Positions 1 through 7,041 of a stretch of 7,253 bases of DNA are shown piece after piece. Source of the stretch: JAGVJT01 sp964471225 (GTDB lineage: Bacteria; Pseudomonadota; Gammaproteobacteria; Legionellales; Legionellaceae); the NCBI GenBank assembly GCA_964471225.1, contig CAYYEZ010000011.1, positions 1 through 7,253 on the forward strand. Reading direction: 5' to 3'. The position numbers were made by a program, and so were the translations under genes. The notes under the pieces were generated by a model that saw only the letters and a program-made list of their open reading frames with translations, was not told the DNA's origin and searched no databases. Numbering within the stretch: position 1 is the first letter of the stretch; each line of letters starts with the position of its first letter.

Positions 1-3000
1 AGGCTTCTTTGAAACCGTATTTTGCACTTTTACGCATAGCACTTAGCGTAGCACTGTGGGTCCAGGCGTCATCCATATTTCTAGACACTAGCACGCTTCT
101 TAATGCAATTATCACATCAACTATGTTTTTTAATTTATTCATAATTTGATTAATCAGAAAAACATTTGGATAAATATTTTTATCCAACATCTCTGTCAAA
201 AAATTTAATATTTCTTGATTCGTTTTTAATCTTTTTAAATCAAATGAAAAATTTTTATACGTCCTTAAATCAACATCGTTTGTAGACTGCCAATTTCTCA
301 TTCGTTCAATCACTAGATGCCAATCTGAGGGAATTTCTTCTTTTATACCAATCAACTTTGGCAATTCTACCACAGAGGTAAATTGAGTAGCCGATTCTGA
401 GCTCAGCTCCTCATTTACAGATAAATTGCTCACTCTGCCTGTATGTGCCGCCTCTTCACCTTGAACTTCGCTAGTTGTCAAACCCATTTGGACTCCATCT
501 GAATGCAGTGATGTTTGCGCCAAGATAGACGGAGTAGTCTGCACTGATTGATTCGAAACTGAATCATGAGGAGCTATATGATGAAGCAATTGAGAAGGTG
601 CTATGAATGACTCCTGCGAGTAAGATGGATAATCAATTTGAATTTCACTATTCAAGTAATGTTGATTATCGTTGATTTCAGGAAAATAAGTTGGCTCACA
701 ATATAATAGATAAAAAATCTGATGAGGTTGGAGGTAAGGTATCTGATACGATTGGAGATAGGGTATCTGATATGATTGGAGATAAGGTATCTGATGAGGT
801 TGGAGGTAAGGTATCTGATACGATTGGAGATAGGGTATCTGATGGGGTTGGAGGTAAGGTATCTGATAAGATGCCAGAAAAGGAATTTGTTGAGGTACTA
901 AAAAAGGAACATGATGAGGTGCTACAAAACGAACTTGGTTAGCTGCTAAATAAGGAACCTGATGAATTGAAAGAGGAGAAACCTGAGAAGGCGCGAGAAA
1001 AACAAATTGAGGTGCTGAATAAGGATCTTGGAAATCTGCTGAATGATCATGCTGGTAAGATTCTGGATAAAGAACCTGTGTTATTTCATAATCATTTCCT
1101 GAATCAGTAGATGCTAAGCCAGTTGGCGGTTCATTATCTGCAAGCTCATAACCCTCGATATTTATATCAAAAGTATCAACGGCTGTTCTATTAAACAAAG
1201 AATTTATATCGATACGTCTTAATTTCTCTGATAAAGCAGTCGGTTCAATTTGTGCGCTTGAATCCGCATCTTGGGTATCGTAACTTGAATCAGGATTCTC
1301 AACTGATTGAGAAGGAGTCTGGTAATCTGCATAAAGAACTTGTATATTTCCCGAGTCAGTAGATGCTAAGCCAGTTGGCGGCTCATTACCAGCAAGCTCA
1401 TAACCCTCGATATTTATATTAAAAGTATCAACGGTTGTTCTATTAAACAAAGAATTTATATCGATACGTCTTAATTTCTCTGATAAAGCAGTCGGTTCAA
1501 TTTGTGCGCTTGAATCCGCATCTTGGGTATTGTAACTTGAATCAGGATTCTCAACTGATTGAGAAAGTACAGGACTATTTTCACCAGGGTAAGCATTTTC
1601 AGGCTTTACTAAGGCCGCGACCATCATTTCTCGAGAGTTTTGTTGGCTCTGTTGAAGATTGTCGTCATCAAATTTCGTTTCACATGTAAGCAAATTGTTC
1701 AAAGTATAATTTAATAACTCCCTAAAACTATCTTCTATCAAATTTTCTGACCATTCAAGTTTCTCGACCATTTGTTTTTGAAAGCATATTTTTTCAAAAA
1801 TGGATTCAATCAATCGTAACTCTTGCAATGGTAATAATTTAATTTTGAGAGTTTCCAGTTGTTGAAAGAAATCCACAACTAATTTCTGAAGTGAGGCAGA
1901 ATCTATTTCCTGTAAAATAAGTATTTTTTTACTCTGAATATGCTCATAAGCCTCTTTTTGCTGTAAATACCACTGATAATGCTCTCCCTGTATTTGTTTA
2001 TTGCTTACTTTTTCTTTAAAACAACGCATCAATACTATATTAAGAAGTTCAACGTCTTCAGAAAAATAATTAAACGTTATTTTAAATAGAAGGCTCACCT
2101 GATCGATTGTATTTTTGCTTTTGAGGGGAATTGTTTGATAAATTTGTATTACACTTTTTCTGAAATCGGGGGAATTTAAATTTATCATGGCTTTCGTAAA
2201 CAAAAACTCAGTAAATTTAACCATAACGTCAATCGACAAACTCGGATGATTGAGACAATATGTCATGATCTTATGCACGATTTTTTTATCGATAACTTGA
2301 GGCTGTATATGTTGACAAAATTCGTACAAACCATCCAATGACCGCTCTTTTTTTGAGTAAGAAAACAACTCTAAAACAACCGACACATCTTCTGAATCCA
2401 TCTCTCTAAAACTTGAATACTCGTCTTGTTTGACCCAAGGATAATGATTTAAAAACTCATCGAAAACAGTTGTTTTTTGTTGATATTTTGCAACAAACCT
2501 AGCATATTGAAGCAAATGTTGCTTTGTTGTTCCTGCACTTTTAACTTGATTGAGCATCATTTGATGAACAAAAGTATGGTGACTAATGTCTAACGAATCA
2601 TAAGATCGTATCAAATCACAAAGATTACTTATCGTGTAGTGTTCTTCACCGGCTATACGCAACAATAAAACTGCATGATGCGGTTTTATTTTAGGCATGG
2701 GTTTTATTTTAAATAATTCTAAAAGATCAACTGCCTCCTTACTCGAATTGATTCCGCATTTTTCTATCAATGCTTCGACAATATTACTTACTACTTTGTG
2801 TATTGGTAATTCGTTTTGATTGACAGATTTTAAACAGGAAGAGTTCAAACAAGCGATAATATCCCAATAATACTGTTTGATGATTTTTTTTTGTTTAATT
2901 TTTTGGATGCTTTTGAACACTTCCAGATTTACGTCCAATTTTTTCAGTAGCATATCAATAAACACATGTAGCGTTTTTAGATCTGCAGCTCCCAGATTCG

Positions 3001-4519
3001 GTGTTACTTGAGTTAGTAACTTTAAGCAGATGATAGGTTTTTTTAACAACTCCACGTTATTGATATTTAACGCTGATGCCCATTTTATCAACACCAGGAT
3101 ATGCTCTTTTAAATTTGAAAACCTGCCAAAATGCTCTTGATCGAATACATTTATTAATGTTTGAAAAAATGATAATCTAGCCTCAAATTCAGCCTCAGTA
3201 AGTATTTTTTTTAACCGTAGATTATTATATTCTGTTGTTAACTGAGTAATTCTTAGGATTTTATGATTCTCGGTTTTAATATCTTCTAGGATTTGGTCAA
3301 GTTGCTTTGTCCACTCACTCAATTTGTTCGAGTTTGAACTCAAGAAAGCTTGCATCCTTATACTGATTAATTCATCAGCGCATTGAGGCCTTATGATTGT
3401 TTGTTCAATTAAACGTAATTTTTCGAAAAAAGAATTCACCCACACCAATTGTTCTTGCGGGAATATTTTCGTATAGGCGTCTAGTTGTTTAAAATATGCT
3501 CCAACTAGAGCTTGAATTGACTGGATCTTTGTTTCTTTTAAAAATCGTTCTTTTTCAGCCTGAATGGATTCATCAGCTTTTTTTTGTATTAAATACCATT
3601 CGTCTATGTCTTTATGTCCCGTTGTAAGCAAATCCAATTTTAGCTCTCTAAGGCATCTCCTCAAAAGCACATTCAAACATTCACTATCGTTATCTAAAAA
3701 GTCTCTAACTATAACGAAGAATTCCAAAAATTCGCTCTGTTTTTTTATTTCCTCAGGAATTCTAATGTTATTGAATATGTGTATCATTTTTTTTAGAAAA
3801 TCGTATTCATTAAGCAACCTCTTTAAAACATCTTCATTCAACAAAATAATACAAAAAACATTAATTATATTTTGAGGCGAATACTCTTGATGTTGAATAC
3901 AAAACATCAATATCTTATCAAGCATTTCTACATTAACAGTATTTGGACAATGTGAATTTATAATAATATTCTCATACTGAATTACGCTTTCTTCAGTCAA
4001 AGATTGGTCATTTTCATGTGAAAGTAAGATTTGCTCAGCATCAAGCGCAACAAACTTGATAAGCGTCTCACTAAGAGCTTGGATCGATTGAGCTTCCAAG
4101 GGGAAATAACGTCTTAAATTTATTCTGAAGGAACCAATATGTTGCAACGTATTAAGATGCATTTCAAAATTTTCTAAACAATTCGATTTAAAAACAACGT
4201 TAAGAGTGTTTATCGTACCCACATAACAGCGCTGGATAATTTCCTTTTGTGTATCGGGAAAATTAACATCCTGTTTAAACATACATGCTGCGATAATATT
4301 CAATTTTTTTAAAATCATGTTTGACAAATAACCCAAACTTTGAATATCCGGTGCATCTAGACTTGATAATTGACTAAGTTTTTCTAGGCATTTAACTTGA
4401 GTTTCGATCGATTCGATCCTTGTCTCTTTAATGTTTTCAGATTTTTTTAAGCAATCTAAAATATGCTTTATGCACACGATAGGATTTCTATTATTCAGAA
4501 AATCAATTAAATCCGACAT
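1..4519 (-). CDS. Giant modular helical-repeat protein, C-terminus beyond window (partial); candidate secreted effector
   Basis: I do not recognise this gene by name. The frame stays open for 1506 codons with no stop and leaves the window still open at the left edge. The start ATG (4517-4519) has an AAGGGG Shine-Dalgarno 10 nt upstream. Residues 1 to about 970 are mostly amphipathic helix and consist of two diverged copies of one module (about 11-390 and 493-935). A helical motif resembling KETKIQSIQALV recurs at about 31, 328 and 870, and weakly near 146. Residues about 971-1400 are low complexity and rich in Ser, Pro, Gln, Tyr and His. They hold two 84-residue tandem units (from 986) and an octapeptide array (about 1147-1274). 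Residues 1400-1506 become helical again and include a PPR-like stretch (1435-1463). There is no signal peptide, membrane segment or catalytic motif. This suggests a cytosolic or host-directed scaffold. The gene lies 205 bp downstream of a glycosyltransferase gene on the same strand. An effector role is inferred from architecture and neighbourhood only. Confidence 0.9.
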   Translation of the reverse strand, partial: MSDLIDFLNNRNPIVCIKHILDCLKKSENIKETRIESIETQVKCLEKLSQLSSLDAPDIQSLGYLSNMILKKLNIIAACMFKQDVNFPDTQKEIIQRCYVGTINTLNVVFKSNCLENFEMHLNTLQHIGSFRINLRRYFPLEAQSIQALSETLIKFVALDAEQILLSHENDQSLTEESVIQYENIIINSHCPNTVNVEMLDKILMFCIQHQEYSPQNIINVFCIILLNEDVLKRLLNEYDFLKKMIHIFNNIRIPEEIKKQSEFLEFFVIVRDFLDNDSECLNVLLRRCLRELKLDLLTTGHKDIDEWYLIQKKADESIQAEKERFLKETKIQSIQALVGAYFKQLDAYTKIFPQEQLVWVNSFFEKLRLIEQTIIRPQCADELISIRMQAFLSSNSNKLSEWTKQLDQILEDIKTENHKILRITQLTTEYNNLRLKKILTEAEFEARLSFFQTLINVFDQEHFGRFSNLKEHILVLIKWASALNINNVELLKKPIICLKLLTQVTPNLGAADLKTLHVFIDMLLKKLDVNLEVFKSIQKIKQKKIIKQYYWDIIACLNSSCLKSVNQNELPIHKVVSNIVEALIEKCGINSSKEAVDLLELFKIKPMPKIKPHHAVLLLRIAGEEHYTISNLCDLIRSYDSLDISHHTFVHQMMLNQVKSAGTTKQHLLQYARFVAKYQQKTTVFDEFLNHYPWVKQDEYSSFREMDSEDVSVVLELFSYSKKERSLDGLYEFCQHIQPQVIDKKIVHKIMTYCLNHPSLSIDVMVKFTEFLFTKAMINLNSPDFRKSVIQIYQTIPLKSKNTIDQVSLLFKITFNYFSEDVELLNIVLMRCFKEKVSNKQIQGEHYQWYLQQKEAYEHIQSKKILILQEIDSASLQKLVVDFFQQLETLKIKLLPLQELRLIESIFEKICFQKQMVEKLEWSENLIEDSFRELLNYTLNNLLTCETKFDDDNLQQSQQNSREMMVAALVKPENAYPGENSPVLSQSVENPDSSYNTQDADSSAQIEPTALSEKLRRIDINSLFNRTTVDTFNINIEGYELAGNEPPTGLASTDSGNIQVLYADYQTPSQSVENPDSSYDTQDADSSAQIEPTALSEKLRRIDINSLFNRTAVDTFDINIEGYELADNEPPTGLASTDSGNDYEITQVLYPESYQHDHSADFQDPYSAPQFVFLAPSQVSPLSIHQVPYLAANQVRFVAPHHVPFLVPQQIPFLASYQIPYLQPHQIPYLQSYQIPYLQPHQIPYLQSYQIPYLQSYQIPYLQPHQIFYLLYCEPTYFPEINDNQHYLNSEIQIDYPSYSQESFIAPSQLLHHIAPHDSVSNQSVQTTPSILAQTSLHSDGVQMGLTTSEVQGEEAAHTGRVSNLSVNEELSSESATQFTSVVELPKLIGIKEEIPSDWHLVIERMRNWQSTNDVDLRTYKNFSFDLKRLKTNQEILNFLTEMLDKNIYPNVFLINQIMNKLKNIVDVIIALRSVLVSRNMDDAWTHSATLSAMRKSAKYGFKEA
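697..1080 (-). repeat. 24-bp tandem repeat array (octapeptide QIPYLQ[PS][HY]), about 16 units
   Basis: A 24-bp period runs in phase through the whole interval. The six units between 721 and 864 are nearly perfect. The units between 865 and 1080 and the one at 697-720 are degenerate but keep the phase. Positions 721-768 and 793-840 are identical over 48 bp, so the core also has a 72-bp higher-order period (types A-B-C, then A-B-A'). Translated on the minus strand, the core reads QIPYLQPH or QIPYLQSY (residues about 1219-1266). It is preceded by looser units such as QVPYLAAN, HVPFLVPQ and QIPFLASY. Pro, aromatic and Gln positions are conserved while other positions drift. The sharp core beside decayed flanks suggests recent expansion by slippage or unequal recombination. 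Confidence 0.95.
1095..1565 (-). repeat. Tandem duplication, 252-bp period (84 codons), two copies
   Basis: Positions 1095-1313 and 1347-1565 match over 219 bp at an offset of exactly 252 bp, with 8 mismatches by my count (about 96% identity) and no indels. The 33 bp between them complete the unit. The offset is a multiple of three, so the giant gene's frame is kept. The copies encode residues about 986-1058 and 1070-1142. Each contains SQSVENPDSS, an acidic Ser-rich stretch, EKLRRIDINSLFNR and NEPPTGLASTDSG. Four of the eight differences change an amino acid (N/D twice, T/A, G/D). The right-hand copy comes first in the protein. The near-identity points to a recent duplication. Confidence 0.95.
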
Positions 4520-4724
4520 TGTTACATTACCCCTTATTGACACAGAAACTTGACGAGAAGACTATTTACCATTTTCTAGCTCTATGTATTACTTGATTTG
4601 CGAAATTAGCTTGGTTATTGACTGTGCCAACAATTGTCACCAGCCCCTAAAGATGTCTGCTATTCAACACTTAACAATATCCTCATCATCTTATTCCAAC
4701 TGTTTTTCAAAAAGATAAGCACTA
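4520..4724. other. Intergenic gap between two minus-strand genes
   Basis: This 205-bp AT-rich gap lies between the stop of the glycosyltransferase gene and the start of the giant repeat gene. I see no coding frame with credible composition, no stem followed by a T-run that would make an intrinsic terminator, and no convincing -35/-10 pair on the minus strand. A TTGGCA on the minus strand (about 4624-4629) is a possible -35 but lacks a good -10 partner. The gap is long enough for a separate promoter, so co-transcription is open. Confidence 0.6.
4530..4535 (-). promoter_or_regulatory. Shine-Dalgarno of the giant repeat gene
   Basis: On the minus strand this reads AAGGGG, 10 nt before the ATG at 4519. 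It is the strongest ribosome-binding match in the gap and supports this start. The only nearer ATG (inside GTAATGTAA) is followed at once by a stop. Confidence 0.55.
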
Positions 4725-6308
4725 TCATATGATTTTTCTAGACATTGAGTGTTGGTTACCAGTCGTATCAGAAGATTGCATAATTTCAAAATTAACCGTT
4801 ACACCTATCTTTCTTAAAACATCCAAAATTCTATCTACAGAGGGATTGACTATTATATCGATGGCACCAAAATTAAGTGTATGATTTTGTGGATTTGGGA
4901 TAGCCTCTTCAAGACACGAATCCAAGTGTTTAAAAAAAATATTTATGTCCCCTACCCCATTCATAGCATTAGCAAATCTTTTTTCCCTAATAGGTTTCAT
5001 AAGGCGAGGTTTAATCACTCCTTGCTTACACAATTGTTTAAGTAATAATATCCAGGCATTCTGAAGATGTAAAATCTCTCGCCAAGGTTGCTTTCTAACA
5101 AAAAAATTGGCTCCCTCAACAAGATAGGATGTAGGTTTGTGGTTTGCTTTACGCTCCCAAGAATGTCGATAAATATTCGAGGGAAAGAGTAAGTCACTGA
5201 AAAATGAGCGGATAGAATATCTCGGAAGTATTTCCTTTTTGTTTTTTGCAGCAGTCCTGCATTGATCATTATATATTTGATCTAGTTGGTGCTGTTGCTT
5301 GGCTAGTGCAGTACGCCTTTTGTTAAGTTGTTGTTGTGATTCTATAGAGTGCTGCTTATTTTTTAATTCTCTATCTAGATCCGCGATCTCTTCCGAGAGC
5401 ATTCTAATTTTTTGTTTTTGATGCTCAAAATCATTAAATCCCAATTCAGCAGCTGCTTTAGCTAACGAAAAATTCATTAAAATGCTGCCGGTTTCGATAA
5501 TTGTTAGCTTTGCAGTTTGTGTTTTACCTAAAGTCCACGGTTCGGGATTGAATTGTATCCAACCTTTATAACTCCGTCGTAAATCATGTAAACTACGGTA
5601 TTCGCGCGCATGAAATAAAGGTTCGTTGGGGTATGTATCTGAAAACAACAATCTGCTTCGTAAAGATTTCTTTTTTTCATGTTCTATCGCTGATTCAGCT
5701 GAATCTGAAGTATATCTTGCACCCTCAATTTCAATTTTTCTCAATATATTTGTGTCGAATGTTTGGCGAGTTGCGACAATGAAATCAGGTTGTCCGGTTT
5801 TGATATCAAATAGCAGATGTCCTTTTTCAATTAACTCTGTAAATTTTATCATTAATAAAATGATCGTGTTGGCTCCATGAGTACGTTTATTTGCATCATA
5901 CAAAGCTTGGAGTTTATCAAAATCAGCAACAATTCCACCCACCTGGTATGATACCTGCACTTTAAGTAAATCAACACGTGCGCCAATATTTCCCGCTCCG
6001 TAAGCTTCCCGTGTTTGTAATGCATCTAATGCCAGCGAAAGTTTTCTTTCCTCCTCGTTGCTACCAACGTAATTGTTATTTTCGACAAAAAGAGCATGAA
6101 CCGGTTCGATCATTAAATTTGCTTTTTCGTATGCCAAGCCTAAATCGGATAACTGTGAGCGAATACGATTTGGGTAGTCAGCCCATAGTATGACAGGTAA
6201 AATGTTGGTTGAAGCATATTTGATTAGCGTCTCTAGTTCAGCACTCGGTAGTGGCTTTTCACCAATCCAAATTAAGCTTATCACATGGTTATTTGTTGGA
6301 TATGGCAT
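4725..6308 (-). CDS. Putative TcdA/TcdB-like (DXD, GT-A fold) glycosyltransferase, probable effector
   Basis: The 527-residue product resembles GT-A glycosyltransferases of the Gly_transf_sug/TcdA-TcdB type, which transfer a sugar from a nucleotide sugar to a protein or other acceptor. The N-terminus has the typical first strand, HVISLIWIG (residues 8-16). Residues 110-131 carry the sugar-nucleotide site, ARVDLLK followed by GGIVADFD, with D129 and D131 as the expected metal-binding DxD pair. Residues 272-274 (TGS) lie where these families often have TGP. K116 stands where the family commonly has Arg, and A128 replaces the usual aromatic or aliphatic residue. Residues about 293-345 are rich in Gln, Lys and Glu and look like a coiled coil. 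About 180 further residues with no recognised domain follow. There is no signal peptide. The C-terminal 20 residues are polar (Ser, Thr, Gln, Asn) with a hydrophobic end, compatible with a type IV secretion signal but not diagnostic. The ATG at 6308 has AAAGAG 8 nt upstream. Donor and target are unknown. Confidence 0.75.
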   Translation of the reverse strand: MPYPTNNHVISLIWIGEKPLPSAELETLIKYASTNILPVILWADYPNRIRSQLSDLGLAYEKANLMIEPVHALFVENNNYVGSNEEERKLSLALDALQTREAYGAGNIGARVDLLKVQVSYQVGGIVADFDKLQALYDANKRTHGANTIILLMIKFTELIEKGHLLFDIKTGQPDFIVATRQTFDTNILRKIEIEGARYTSDSAESAIEHEKKKSLRSRLLFSDTYPNEPLFHAREYRSLHDLRRSYKGWIQFNPEPWTLGKTQTAKLTIIETGSILMNFSLAKAAAELGFNDFEHQKQKIRMLSEEIADLDRELKNKQHSIESQQQLNKRRTALAKQQHQLDQIYNDQCRTAAKNKKEILPRYSIRSFFSDLLFPSNIYRHSWERKANHKPTSYLVEGANFFVRKQPWREILHLQNAWILLLKQLCKQGVIKPRLMKPIREKRFANAMNGVGDINIFFKHLDSCLEEAIPNPQNHTLNFGAIDIIVNPSVDRILDVLRKIGVTVNFEIMQSSDTTGNQHSMSRKII

Positions 6309-6316
6309 AATTCAAT

Positions 6317-6322
6317 CTCTTT
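6317..6322 (-). promoter_or_regulatory. Shine-Dalgarno of the glycosyltransferase gene
   Basis: The minus strand reads AAAGAG, 8 nt before the ATG at 6306-6308. This is a moderate match at good spacing. It agrees with the conserved first beta strand starting only eight residues into the protein. Confidence 0.45.
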
Positions 6323-6505
6323 GGTTAATTAAAGGTCAAAAAGAATTGACAGTAACATATTTAGAGAGAGAAAACAATGCAGTAAATGTTATTTTTAGTC
6401 AGTTTTTGGAGAATTGATTGGCCATTATCAAATGACATGATATTAAATGTACTATGGTGTTGATAAGAGTTTTAGGACACTATCTAGATGGCGATGCTAA
6501 AATTC

Positions 6506-6517
6506 TATGATATCATA
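6506..6517. promoter_or_regulatory. 12-bp perfect palindrome TATGATATCATA, possible operator or -10 element
   Basis: The sequence equals its own reverse complement and ends 32 bp before the ATG of the EnhB-like gene. TATGAT and the overlapping TATCAT each match the -10 consensus at five of six positions, so a plus-strand start near 6518 is plausible. A regulator dimer could cover it. In AT-rich DNA a palindrome like this can also arise by chance. Confidence 0.25.
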
Positions 6518-6549
6518 ACTGTCCAGTTCATTATCATCGATTAAATCAC

Positions 6550-7041
6550 ATGTCTTTTTGCAAACAATTTTTTACCGCTGCGACTGTCTTGTGCGGCGTT
6601 TTCACAACAACCTATGCTGCAAATCCGTTCCCCCGAGGCTGTGAGGCCAGCGGGTTTGGATTTCAACAGCAATTTATTACATTTAATGATACGGGTAATC
6701 AAATGTATTTTTTGGTTGAAAATCGCTCTTCGTATAACATTGAATTAGAACGAATCTCAACTACACCAGTTTTCATGACACCCAAGCTACAAACTAAAAT
6801 CTCCGCTGGCCAGTGGGCAGCATTAGCATCAGATGCTGACAATACTCACTTCAGGTGTGGCATTCGCAACGAAGAAAACAATCTTGAGCAAATCAATTGC
6901 TCAACCGTACTTGCTATTTGTCAATATCCTCGCGTTCGTTTTGCATTAAGCAATATGGGCACATATTGGGTTTCGACTAACAAACCACAAGCACAAGTTA
7001 TTAAAGACTCTACAAACAAAGGAATTTACCTAAAATGGTAA
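6550..7041 (+). CDS. Exported small protein, similar to the Legionella enhanced entry protein EnhB family
   Basis: The 163-residue product has a classical Sec signal peptide: Lys5, a hydrophobic core (about 7-18) and a TYA|A cleavage site after residue 23. The mature part of about 140 residues starts with NPFPRGCE and has exactly four cysteines (31, 103, 117, 124), which could form two disulfides in the periplasm or outside the cell. The FNDTGNQ (45-51) and VENRS (56-60) stretches suggest a beta-rich fold. Overall pattern and length recall EnhB-like proteins, which were named for a role in host-cell entry. This match is from memory, and the molecular function of the family is unclear. The ATG at 6550 is the only usable start after an in-frame stop at 6508-6510. 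No clear Shine-Dalgarno precedes it. Its last 7 bases overlap the next gene. Confidence 0.65.
   Translation: MSFCKQFFTAATVLCGVFTTTYAANPFPRGCEASGFGFQQQFITFNDTGNQMYFLVENRSSYNIELERISTTPVFMTPKLQTKISAGQWAALASDADNTHFRCGIRNEENNLEQINCSTVLAICQYPRVRFALSNMGTYWVSTNKPQAQVIKDSTNKGIYLKW

Larger units (their letters stand above)
6309..6549. other. Divergent intergenic region between the glycosyltransferase and the EnhB-like gene
   Basis: These 241 bp must hold promoters for both divergent transcription units. The region is AT-rich with no credible gene. Visible elements are a TTGACA at 6346-6351 (plus strand, no good -10 at 17 bp), a TTGATA at 6460-6465 (plus strand), and a TATGAT at 6506-6511 inside a palindrome. 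No -35/-10 pair is good enough to call. A single PmrA-like half-site (TTTAATATC on the minus strand, near 6440-6449) lacks its second half. Confidence 0.6.

Noticed and set aside
691..942. Plus-strand frame encoding a hydrophilic octapeptide repeat protein (DEVGGKVS, DTIGDRVS)
   Set aside because: It is the antisense reading of the 24-bp array inside the giant gene. A 24-bp period gives an eight-residue repeat in every open frame. It starts with TTG, has no ribosome-binding site, and the regular repetition ends with the array.
697..1080. CRISPR array
   Set aside because: The units are contiguous with no unique spacers, stay in frame for 16 octapeptides and lie inside a coding region.
1504..1689. 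Plus-strand frame of 61 codons
   Set aside because: It lies antisense to the giant gene, spanning part of the 84-residue unit, with no ribosome-binding site and no recognisable protein features.
3564..3875. Plus-strand frame of 103 codons rich in Ser, Phe and Leu
   Set aside because: It is the antisense of a Lys/Glu/Leu-rich helical region, which gives Ser/Phe/Leu-rich products by chance. The minus-strand frame is continuous here.
4537..4564. TTGACA at 4537-4542 as a plus-strand promoter
   Set aside because: There is no good -10 hexamer at 16-18 bp spacing, and no plus-strand gene follows for about 2 kb.
5015..5269. Minus-strand frame of 84 codons inside the glycosyltransferase gene
   Set aside because: It is an alternative frame on the coding strand, wholly inside a longer gene with family motifs.
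6190..6417. Plus-strand frame of 75 codons reaching into the divergent intergenic region
   Set aside because: Most of its length is antisense to the start of the glycosyltransferase gene. No ribosome-binding site or conserved motif supports it.
6425..6450. PmrA box (direct repeat of CTTAATATT) upstream of the glycosyltransferase
   Set aside because: One half-site is fair on the minus strand, but the second half matches poorly and the distance to the start is over 100 bp.
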